From Chaetorhynchus papuensis (Eukaryota > Chordata > Aves > Passeriformes > Rhipiduridae): 64,000 nt of DNA. Positions 43,909 through 55,900 of the stretch are shown here, in pieces. The notes under the pieces are model-generated. The model was not told the DNA's origin, made no database searches, and worked only from the letters and a program-made list of their open reading frames with translations. The stretch is taken from the NCBI GenBank assembly GCA_013396525.1, contig VWYX01001345.1, forward strand, positions 123,872 to 187,871, given 5' to 3'. Each line of letters begins with the position of its first letter. Position 1 is the first letter of the stretch. The position numbers and the translations under genes are program-made.

Positions 43909-46900
43909 CTGAAACAGAAGAGAAAAAAGCAGCTCACGTTTGCTGTAATCAGGTTTGTTGTGATGTTCTGTGGTGCACACAGATGCTTTGAAAATGCCAC
44001 ATGATTCTTACAGGAGTTGAAACACCTTTAAAAGTCTGGTCCTTAGAAAGGAGCACTTTGATTATGGGATCAGGACATGGTGCACATCAGCCTGAGCTGG
44101 GATATTTATTGCATTCTGTTCTTCACTGATCATCTCACCTTGCTGCCTTATTTTTTTTCCCCCTCTGCACTGGTGCTGTTGCCAGAGTTCCTGTCAGCTG
44201 ACTCCTACCCCAGCCTTGAGCAACCAGATGAAAGCCCCTGTCCCAGTGTTGCTCCCGTAACAGATCACAGTTACTGCCACTGAGTTCTCGCTGGTTTTCC
44301 TCAGCTGTGGGGCTCTTTCTCCATCTCTGTCCTCACTACCAGCTCCGTTTTGCCCCGGGCACGATGCCCGCCCTACCCTGAGTGCCTCTGAGCCCTGTGT
44401 CACCGCGGGGTGAAGGGGAGCAGGGCACACACCCTGCAGGTGAGCTGGTGGCACATCCTCGCCGCCGGGGCTGCTCTGAGCTACTCCCAGAAGAGGGGCA
44501 GGCAGTGGGAGAGCCTGGGTGCGATGCTCCTGAGCCCCGTGCTCGCCCCTCGCACACTCCTGATGGGCCAGTGTCACCTCCCAGCCATGAGCCACTTAGA
44601 GTGCCCTCGGCACGGGCTCTCCTGGGTATTCCCAGCTCCAGCCCAGCCAAATGAAGAGCTTGGTATGCAGCTCAGACCTGCTCTCACTATCTCCCTGCTG
44701 TTGATTTAGGTGCTGGATCTTATTTCTGCCAAATGATTAACGGTGTCGGGGATCGTTGCCGTTTCATTTCATCAGATATAGGTCTAAATATTTGTCAGAC
44801 TCGAGAGCCTTTGTTTAGACTTTACTATTTGAGGAGGGAATATATTAATACTGCCGAGGCAGTTAAAATTCATAGTTCTATAATTATCTGTCTTATTTTT
44901 GAAAAGTGCATTCTGCAAAATCACTTTCTTAGCAAAAAAAAAAGAATTTCTATCTGTGTTTCTATTTTTTACAATGATTATTTATGAGAAAAGGAGAGAT
45001 TTTAAAAAGCTCAAAATATTTTCAATAAAAATAAATTTCAACTGAAAACTTTGTTCTATAGTGTGCATGTCAAGTGCTGCTACCCTATGTGTAGAACATT
45101 GAAAATTATTACAAACAAGAGAGTAAAATGACTTAATTCTGTTTCGTGTTTCCTTTTCTTAGGCATAATACAATTCCTGCAAGCCCTTTCCTTCCTTTCT
45201 TCCTCTCCTTGTCTCTCTGCCTCCCCTTCAGACTGCATGTCTTTATTCTGGCTTGATTGATACCTGAGCAAGTGAGAAGTGGCTCTAATGAACTGTTAAG
45301 CATTTAACAGTGCCTTGGTACAGTGTAAAAAGAAGATGCAGATCCTGAAACAGGCAGGCAGATGCATACAAGTGGCTAAGGCTGAATGTGCATCGTCAGC
45401 TTGGGGTTTTCTTGGGCTCTATTTAAGGCTTACCCACGCAATTGTAGCTTTCCAAACACATTTTGCTGGAAATGTAACATACAAAAGAGTTGTGAAATGA
45501 AGTTTTGTTAGCAATATATGTTTAGGGCCTCGAGGGAGGTGGGGTATTTGGCCTAAAATTCCATTTTGGCAGCTTTTCGACACGTTATATGCATGGTTTT
45601 TTGTTTCGTTCCCTTTGCACCGTGGGCTTCAAGAATCTAACCAATTAATTCTGGAAAAAAAAAGCTTAATGTAGGCTACTCCTCGAGAAGGGGGCTATTT
45701 TAACATTCAGTAAACAGATAATCCATTAGGACAACAATATACATTGTGGCAAGTGCTATCCTAGTTTTTTTTTTTTTGTCAGCCCTTATTTACAGCCTTT
45801 TGATTCCGCCTCCCTCCCGGGGTGCAGTTTCAATCATTCTCCCTCCAATCTTTGTGCTCGTATTCATGGCAGGCTGAAAACAAAGTAAGAAAGAAGCTCG
45901 TACGCAGCGTTCCATGGGCGGCCAGTTCCTCCTCTATAGCCAGCAGCCGGTTGTATTTGGCCACCCTTTCTCCGCGGGAGAGACCTCCCAGCTTGAGGAA
46001 CCTGGCACCCAGGCCAACAGCCTGCAACGAGAGAGGAGGGCCCGCGGTGAAACTCCGCACTCGGGCGAGGGAAGTCGTTCCCGGTAATTCCACACGGTTT
46101 CCCGGTAATTCCACACGGTATCCTTACGTCTCATTTAACACCCGCACCCCTCCACAGAGAGAAATGAAGGAAATAAAAGCTCTCAGTGAAAGATTCGCCT
46201 GATGCAAACAGTAATTTTTGCCGGCGTATGAAATGATATTTTATTTGCCAAAGATTAAATGTAGCAGCGTTAAGAATTTTTTGCTTAAAATATTGTTACT
46301 ACGCAGGAACGTTTTAAGTAACTCGCATTTTTTTATGAGCTAATGCAAGCAAATGGATCATAACACTTTTGAATATACTCCCTGCTTTGGCAAATTTCCT
46401 GGGTGTTCTCTTTAAACTCAAAAGAATAACCACTCTCTGTGGGGAAAAAAACCCAACCCTCTAGAAAAAGCCCATTTTGTAAAATGTTGTTTCTTTCTCA
46501 AGCACAAAAAGGCTTTCTCCTTAAAAAATAGTACATGTTAAAAGCAGTATTTTGCAATTCTGCAGTTGAACAGCTTTCAGTACTTACCAGATCCACGAGG
46601 CTCTCATCTAAAGATTCTCCATCTGGACTTCCTAATATGGTAATATGTCTTTGACCTATATAAAAAGCGAGGCAAAACCTTCATCAGAGTATATTTTATA
46701 TATTTGACATAGAAATCGTTTGGACTTCTCATTCTGTTTTTTTACCCTTGGGCTATCCAAGCTTAAATACAAACAGGAGTAAAACCCACCTTATAAAAAT
46801 GTAAACTATATTAGTTTGCTACGTTAAGTTTTATTTTTGGATGGATAAGGGAACATCTAACATCCTGTGCTAGTCTCTGTCTCTCACTGATCTGTCTGAT

Positions 46901-49900
46901 CAGGCTGTGCTATTTATTTTAAATGTGCTCCTCACTATAGTAATGATTTTTCTTCTCTTTGAAACAGAATTTACAATCCTGACTGAACGAAATATTTTAG
47001 TTGCCATTTACTCACTTTGATACAGCCATTCTGGGTGTTTTTAAGGAACAAGAAAAACACTAAACTATATTAAATTTGTCCATCTATTCCTTGGGTATAA
47101 AAATGAATAAACAAAATGGGATACAAAGAGAAATCTTGCATACAAAGCTGCCCAGGTTCTTAGTGCTGTTACCACAAAGGCTCAATAATATGTAGTCAAT
47201 AATCTATGTAAATGCAATTTTAAACAGTTTGTACTTGTTCAAATTTTTAAATTATTAATGCTAAAATTAATCAAAATTCAGATGAATAGATCACATCTTT
47301 TATTTTAATTCTGATACCTAACTTGCTATGCAGCATGACACTTAGCTGCAGTGTCAAAGGGCACCCACGTTCAAAACATTCAGTGCATTAACTGACTACA
47401 GTTGAAGCCTTGAATGCTGTTTTAAGCTCCTTGACAGGGCTTTGTGAATGAAAACTTGAATTTCAGTTTCTCCTGACAAGTGCTTTCTAAATTAGAAGTG
47501 TCAATAATGAAATAAAAAGATGTAATATTTACGGGTTTGTAGGGTCTGGTTTCAGCCTTTCCCCTCTCTACTCACCATCAAGAATTCCAGTAAGTTCTAT
47601 GAGGTCTGACACCTTGGTGTGGTTTATGTATTTCAGGACAACACCACTGCACATTGCTATGTTCATGTTCTGCTCAGCTTTGAGTTTGGGAATCTGGGTG
47701 GCAGCATCTTCAGCAATCAGGTAGCATTTGGAACCAAGGGCACAACAGAGACTACGCCACTGTTCTCTGTCCTGCATGAACAAATCGAGCAAGCAACTGC
47801 AGTTTAAAAAACTAAACTGAATGAAAACCATAACTGAGGAGGTAAAAATAAAAAATTAAATAATAATTTGGGTTTAATTATAAATATACCCTTCAGATAA
47901 ACATGGTACATTTTATACTGTATTTTAAATTTGTCTGCCTAAGAAAAACATACCACCTGGATTTTCCTTGGATTTTAAGATTTTTCTAAAAAATATAAAT
48001 TTTACTCTGAAATTAATCAACAGTATTTGCATAAAATATAGTTAAAAATATTTCAAATTAAATAAAGTGTATGGATTTGCTATTTTGATTTCCGTCCTGA
48101 AATTTACTTCATTTTGATAGAATATAAAGTAATTTTTTATTGTTTTAGTCAAAGGACTCATTTTTGTGTTCATATTTTAAGTGTCATAGTTGTTTGTACA
48201 TAAAATAATGAACAGGAGACACAGACTCAATGAGAGGACCCATAGGGAAGAGCAGAATACAACACACTCTTTTCTAGCAAAGCTCCATTTTTCAGGGTCT
48301 TTGTTTCTTTATTTTAATGCATTGTCCACATGGTACAAGGTCCAGGCTAAATAAAGGACAAGGATATGTAAAGAATTCGAAAGAAGAAATGTACGAATTA
48401 ATTTGCTTGCTTTGTGTCCACAGAATGCAAAGTTCTCACATTAAAAACATTTCTACTTCATAATTCTGCCAGTGGTTATTCTTGGTCTGTGGATCAGACA
48501 GATTTTTGTACCTGTCGACTTGAAATCAGCATTAGGGGCCATTCCTGCATGGATTTCAAGCCTGTGTGTAAAAGAAAATGAAGTTTTTGACACCTGAACA
48601 AATGTTTAAATTTAAGCACCAAAGTGGTCTGGTGTCTGGCAATGAATTATTGAATTGGTACCAGAAATGATCCTCAAGGATCTAATTATCTGGGGCGAAG
48701 ATGTGAAGATGTGGCATGGGTAAACCCTGCAGATTTGGGAGGAGGAGGAGGAGGAGGAGGAGGAGGAGGAAGAGGAGGAGAAGCATTTCCCTTAATTCTG
48801 TACTCTGTTCCAACTGCACTTCACTATTCGCTGTAATTCTCCTTCTGATTCACATCTTGCAAATATTTTCCTTCATAAGAATTCAGTTTGCAGCCCTGGC
48901 AGGAGTGGGGAATAACCTGGTGTTTTGGAACATGGTAATACAGAGAGTCAGACTGAAACAGCACAAGGAGGCAAGGCTAACTAGAGTGAGGTCATACTAA
49001 ACACAGTTATTCAGAAAATGAACTTTTAAAGTTCCAGTTAAGAGCAAAATCAGATGGATTTTGCAGTTCATCAGTTTTAGAATTCAGGCACTGGGCAGAT
49101 TCACAAAGCCAACATCACTTTGCTTCTCCCTTTAATCACAGTCTTTGTGTTTTGTTCATGAAAATGAACTCCCTGTATTTATTTTTAAAAAGATAAAGTG
49201 CAATTTGACACCGAGAGCAAATCTTTATTAAGTTGTGCAACTGCAGAATCTTGGCCTACAACTGTAGGTTCTGCAGCAATTAAGTTTTTATTCTTTTTCT
49301 GTAACACATGGAAATTTAACCTTATGTATAAATGTGAATATTTAAGGTTATGCAATCTCTTTTATCCGTCTATAGTTTGATAACATGCTTAAGAGGATTG
49401 TGCTTTATTGTTGTAGTTGATTGGCCACACTAATTAACTCCTCTAACTTTGATAACAGAGGTAAATACAGGGTGTCTTACTCCCACTTCAAACATTCTGC
49501 TGAGCAGTGTTGCCAAGTGACAGGACTTTGGTTATAAATACCCATCAAAAGAATTGCAGAAATAATATTTTTTGGTGGTTTTTTGGCTGAATATACAACA
49601 ATGTTCAAATTTTTTCTTCTCCAGCATAATATAATAAATNNNNNNNNNNNNNNNNNNNNNNNNNNNNNNNNNNNNNNNNTAATATAATATAATATAATAT
49701 AATATATAATATAGCATTACACATGAATTTTTGTAATACACTTGAATTTTACGGTTTTACCTTATAATCTGAATTGTGCACATAAGGAGGAAAATGTAAT
49801 AAAAATAACAGTGGTTTAGCCAGTAGCATCAAATAAAAGAGCAATTTATTTTAATTCTTTAAAGTATGCATACTGACTGTATTCTGTTCATGCCAGGATT

Positions 49901-52900
49901 ATTTTCCATGAGAAATTATGTCAAAAATATAGAAAAATTTGATATTGCCAAAAAAAAAATTCAAATAAATTGTTAGATGCATTTTCTAGTCATATTTTTG
50001 TGCTGAAAGACTTGAAAAGCAGAAGTGTTTTGTAAAAATGAGAAAAGCTCAGTGATATGCCACTGAACAGTATCATCAGTTTTTAAAGGACTGCACTGTG
50101 CTATCTTACCTCTTTTCTTAAGGGATCTATCAATGCCATAATAAAAGGAAAATTATTAATCATTTCCACATACATGGCAACCATTTCATCAGGACTTTTG
50201 AACGATCCAGTGAGTATTTCGTATTTTCCTTTATCCTAGAAAGTAAAGTAAAAAGCATAAAAGGTGGGAAAGGAAGCCCCTGAAAAGCAGGGTGTTCACA
50301 TCTCTGTTAAGGCAGTGGGCTGGGTGTGCTCCAGTGAGAAGGCATTCACTCAGCTGCTTCACTCTGGGTCTGAGTTGTCAGCACATTGTTAGAGAAAACT
50401 CTGCCTAAAATGACACTGTGGGTTCCAGTGGGCTCATGCCAAAGTCTCTGAACAGTGCCACTGCCAAAGGAAGAGAGAGCTATTTCAGCATTTTCTAGGC
50501 ATCACTGCCAGTTTGACACAATTATAGCATAAGGTTAGCAATATTTGACATTTTTATTGAACCTCACGTGAAAAAAATCTCATTTTTTTCTTAAAAAAAG
50601 AAGGGGATTTCTTTTCCTCATTTTCATAAAGAAAATATCACTGGGGAAAGGAGTGCACCACCCTCAGTGCTCAAAACCAAGATACTGCCTTTCCCTGCCT
50701 CTTTCCCCCTTCCAAAATAAAAAAAAAATACTAATTTAAAATCACTATCATCATTCTGGGAATCACAAACTGCAGCCTGGGAGGAATTTGAAGAGCACAC
50801 TGTGAAACTGTGCCAGGATGTTCACTGCCTTAGTGACTTTAACAGTTCAATAACAGAAAGTTACAGAATTACTGATAATTCAGTGGTTAAGATTTTGCAC
50901 ATTCTGGTATAAGGGTACAGATATCATAGCCAGGAGAGCAACTGCTTTCCCAAAAGATATTGGTAATGGAAGCTTTGGCACTATAGAACACCCAAACACA
51001 TAAAAGCTCATGAGGTACTAAGTGGAAATGGAAGTTTCTTTTCCTGCTTAGAGAAAAAACTGATCTTGGAATAAGGGGCAAGAACTGTAAGACTACATTG
51101 GGACTTAAACAGATTTTGTCAAATAAAACTTAAAAAAATTAAAATTAAAATATTCATGTTGATGCACAGTGAGATGAGCACTAACATGTATATAAACATA
51201 CCATAGTAAAAATACATGGAAATGTTAGGATAGTTAGAACAAAACAAGAGATATAGCTTAATGTAATGGGAAAAAAAAGCAGATTCAACCAGAATTTATA
51301 AATGAAGAGATAATTCTGTTTGCTTGATTAGTACTTTAAAAAAAATGGAGTTAGGAGCTAGTAGGTGAGTTTGCAACATAATAATAAATAATGTTAACAA
51401 GAGCTACGTTTATTTTAAAACCCAAGAAAATATATTTTGAAAAATAACTTACATAATCCATTAATTCATGAGCAGCACAATTTATTGCTAAGTACATGTC
51501 TGTTCCTAGCTCCAGACCTATATTTTTGCAAGCTGTTTGCATTAGGAGGAGCAGTTGTTCTAGATTATCATATCCTGTTATCAGGCAGCCTAAGTGTGAT
51601 ATTCTTTTTAAGGGTACTGGCTGAAAGCAAAACAAAAATAATCATTTTATTTACACACATATATTATACATATTTATATTCTTTTTTCGTTGTCATTTCG
51701 GTCTGCATTTAGTCATTACAAATTTGTTCTCAGAACTCTCCTTGGCAGCTTTAAGGACAATTCTCTAGCAAAGAGGGATTATGAAGTGCTAATGAGTAGA
51801 GAGCCAATAGTCCTTGGAAACACGTCTGGTCATGTAGATCTCAGTCCTGTGTGGCCAGTACTGGTTTACAAAATGATTTTAAAGGCACTCAACAACCACT
51901 GAGGTGTCATGAATGCTCTGGTGCCGTGGACCAATCCTTTGACACAAGAACATATTCTGCTTTTTTAAATAGCTTTTACTCTATCCTCAGCTACAACATG
52001 GATATTGACTCTGTGGAGTGTTCCAAGACTTCTAGAAGAACAAACTTCATAGAGGGGAAACACCTCCTGCCCAGCTGCATGCAGTTGTCTGCTTCAGGGA
52101 CAGTATTCCTGGACGTGAGCCTCAAGCAGAGTTACACTGAGCAAATATTTCACTTGTCTTTCTGTTGTCAGGTTTTTTTGTAGGTTTTCCAAATACTGAT
52201 TTTTAACTGTAGGGTCTGGGAATTTTGGGTTATAAAGATGCAGCAATAGACAGCAAAAAATACTGAAGTCCTCCTGCACTTCAGATAGAGGTTAAATCTG
52301 CCGTTTCATGTGGTTTTCAAGATGTCCATATGCTGTGCCTTGTTACATTCTATTAAAAGTATTGTTTATCCGTATAAAAAAATTTTCTCTGTCTAGTTTT
52401 TACTTCCATAACCTAAATAAGTTCTTCTTCACTGCCTATTTTATAATTTCTCCTTTTTTTCCCCTCACAAAAAAAGTTCCAACTCACATGGTGCTTTTAT
52501 CAGTTTTAAATTCAGTTTCACTACAGTCTCCTTTAGTTTTCTCCCACTGAAATAAAAGGAATTTCTTTTCAGAGAATCTAATGCACTGTTTCCTTGTGTA
52601 TATCTTACAGAAATATTCTACCTTATGATTGCAGTACATATGGTGGTACTAATATGGAAACTACCCACCAGGAAAACATTGGCCAGCATCTTAATGATGA
52701 TGAATTTTTTATTGTTTAAGCAACAATAAAATAGGAAAGCTTTGGTTCATCCTTTCTTTTTTTATACTTCACCACAGTAATGATTCTCACCTGATAATAT
52801 TTAAATCATCTCAGAATGAGGAGCAAAACCCGCATGGCATTTCCATCCCACTATTTGGAAAACTCATCAACAAACTACTGGTTTTGAAGGGATAAAAAAG

Positions 52901-55900
52901 ATCATTTGAGTCATACAAAATACAGTCCTGTGCAATATTGTGAGTGCTGCCCTTTAGCTGCTGGTTTGTATCTGCCATTATCTATAACCTCAGACTGGAC
53001 CTGGGAACTGAATGCAGCGGATGAAGAGGGGAGTTACTCTCCCAGGTTTAGGGAACAGCACAGTCTGCAAGTCTTACAGGTAATAGTTTTATGGCCTACA
53101 TGATCAAAAGGGCACGTTCTCTGCTGGTGCTACAGGCCTGCAAAATGCTCATTTGGATAAATCACCAGGATTTCTATATGAGAAAAATTACCAGATCCCA
53201 GAAATTTTCCCCTATTTCCTCTACTGTCCCCCAGGAAGGGATGGTATAGTCACAAGAATCTAAATTATTATGTAAAATATGAGCATTTGGAATATTTAAG
53301 TCTTGCCTTGACCTTTCCAAAATGGTGATGTAGATTAATGCTTCCTTTCTTAAGAACATTTTGGTTCCCTGCTGCTGTTAATACCTTGTTGAAGGCTTAG
53401 AGTTAAAATCTCTTTTCTTACCGGAGCTTTCTTCCCTGAACTTTGTGCTTTTCCTTTCTTACTGTCTGCCTGTGAACCAGGCTGTTGGAGTGAAAGAAGA
53501 AAGAAATCAATTCCATGGAAAAATAAAAAGATGACAGAGACATCTCAGAAAGAAAAGAAAAGAAAAGAAAAAAAGATTGACAGAATTTTGGTCAAAAGAT
53601 ATCGTAAATATTTAAGTTAGGAAATAGCTTTATTTAATAGTTTAGTAGTTTTATTTTGTGGTGGTTACTCATTAAAATGTTTATTTCTATGTGGACATCT
53701 GTCCAACCATCATTTGGTTTTCAAAACATTCTCACTCAGCCCATCAAAAACACAGGGGATCTCAGAAATGAGAACCTAGACTCTGTACTTGGAGAAACAA
53801 AACTACCTTGCTTTCTAAAAAGCCCATGCACACACCAAGACTGCTTTACTACTGCAGTGATAGCAGTACCTTGAATAAAACATGTTGTGTGTGAGAGGTG
53901 TAGCAAGATCACAACATATATTATATAATCCCTCTGATGCCATCCACTCCCAGTATATTTCTTCAGGTAAACAGAAAGCCTTATGCTTAGAACAATATTT
54001 TGTTCTAAATTTTCTAATTTAGTATCACCAAATGGCCAATGTTTTATTAATCTGTCAGAAAAAAAACATCTTCTGTTCTGTGTCATGAGCCTGTAACAGG
54101 CTAGGTGTTCCATGTGTATGTTTGAAAGGACAGTGGTAGTAAAGAGATTAAATTAGGTACATCTCACTGTTAGAACACATTTTTATTGTACCAGTTTGCC
54201 TGAAGACTCCAACAGTCTTGTCATTTCTTTCTGAATATCCTGAATTCTTTCTATGCCCTGAAATTAAACAACAGTAATCTTCAAAAGGAAGTTATATTAA
54301 TTCATATTAGCAACTTAGATCAGAAGAGAGACAACGTTTATTTTAAATGCAGATTTGAATATAAAGTCTTAAAAAAAGCCCAAACCATTACAGACGCTTT
54401 AACACAATCTCTCCACCCACAAAATGCAGTCAAGTGTCCAGCAGCAAATGGTTTGTAGCAGTGGAATGAGAAAGAATTTTTGATTATGGGATGTCAAGGA
54501 AAGCAGTCTCTTCTCCAAAAGTAGCCCTTCACAAATCTAACTAGTAAAAAATATCTGGGCCTGCATTTATATCTGAGAAGTGGGAAGGTGATAATCCGTG
54601 TTCCCAGTTGTGACTCTGCCTAAGACTTCCTAAGCTCTGACAAGACTGAGTGCATTTAGCTTCAGAATACTTCCAGGAAGCAGGGAAAAAAAAAAAAAAT
54701 CACTGTCTTGATTTTAAACATTGGGGAACCCTCCCATTAAATAAATCCATTGCTTTTAATTGCAAGGCTCTTTTTCCTCTTCAGCTGAGCTGGTAAATGT
54801 TGAGTGCTAACTTTGTAAAAGGACATTTTGGATTTTCTCAAACTGTGCCAGTAAAGGAATACTGAAGGGGGCAGAAGTCAGTCACAGCCGGCAACACCAC
54901 AGGACAAACAGCTTCGTGTTCTGCACTTGCAGCAAACACCTTCCTCCTCTCCCATGGGCACTGGGAGGCACCCTGGCTTTGAACGGGGCAGAATTAGTGA
55001 CCTTATTAACAGCTCTGGGGGACAATCCAGAAAAGTTAAAGGAAAAGCAAAAAGAAAGAGAATCGAGCTCAGCTATTTGTTCAGGTCACCAGCACACAAA
55101 GTAGAAATCACAGCCCTAATGAAGACATCTTGTGCAGATGCATTCTTTAATGCAACACATGGCTAAACAAAAAGAGAGAGGGCTGATCCCATCTGTCTCA
55201 CACATCCTTCTTGCTTTTTGTATTCCCTTCTAGTGTCACAATTTCATTTTAGAGCAACTTACTCCCAAATATTTTATGATTTCCTGTGAATTTGTTATGG
55301 GTTTTGTTGTTTTGTATGCTATACCAAACAACTGCTAATATTTATAATCTACTAATGCAAAATCTATTATTGTGTAACACAATCCCTTGACATCTTCTTC
55401 AATGCACTGATTTTTTCCTCTATATAAACATACATTTTTAACTTAAATCTTCATGGTTCTCCTTTTAAATCATCTTTTTACTTAATTTAATATTATTAGT
55501 GTTAGAATTCTGCACTAACACCTGTTAAAACTTTGGCCTTGCAAGCTAACAAAAAAAAGAAAAATACAGTTTGTAAGGAGTATATTGAAGAGACCTGTAT
55601 ACTTATGTACATATGTAGTTAGTATGATGTCTATAGAATACATTTGTAAAAAAACCCGAAACAGTACCTGTTTGAGTGATAACTCAACTGGTGGTATAAG
55701 CATAACTTCTTTCACTAATTTCAGTTTTGTAGGTAAATTTTTTTCACAGCTCAACAGAGTAACCATTGGGAGTGGTAGAGTCATTTCTTTAGGTGACTCC
55801 TGTAATTGGGAGTGAAAGGTGAAAATAAAAATGTAAAACTCAGAATAATTTCTAAAATATTTTAGCTATGGTACGGGGTTCAAAACTGCTACAGTCAACA

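Larger units (their letters stand above)
43909..45903 (-). other. ENO4: ENO4 intron 13, 2.0 kb
   Basis: Contains a GC-richer stretch (about 44330-44640) with chance frames on both strands. Two repeat-free segments (44700-45010 and 45520-45780) look like conserved non-coding DNA. No exon seen. Confidence 0.8.
47772..50109 (-). other. ENO4: ENO4 intron 10, 2.3 kb
   Basis: A/T-rich. Holds a GGA microsatellite (48737-48783) and a TAATA repeat interrupted by a 40-base gap (about 49626-49713). Nothing else recognised. Confidence 0.8.

Noticed and set aside
44382..44709. Overlapping GC-rich frames on both strands
   Set aside because: Local GC content removes stops; all frames are equally open and none resembles a known protein.
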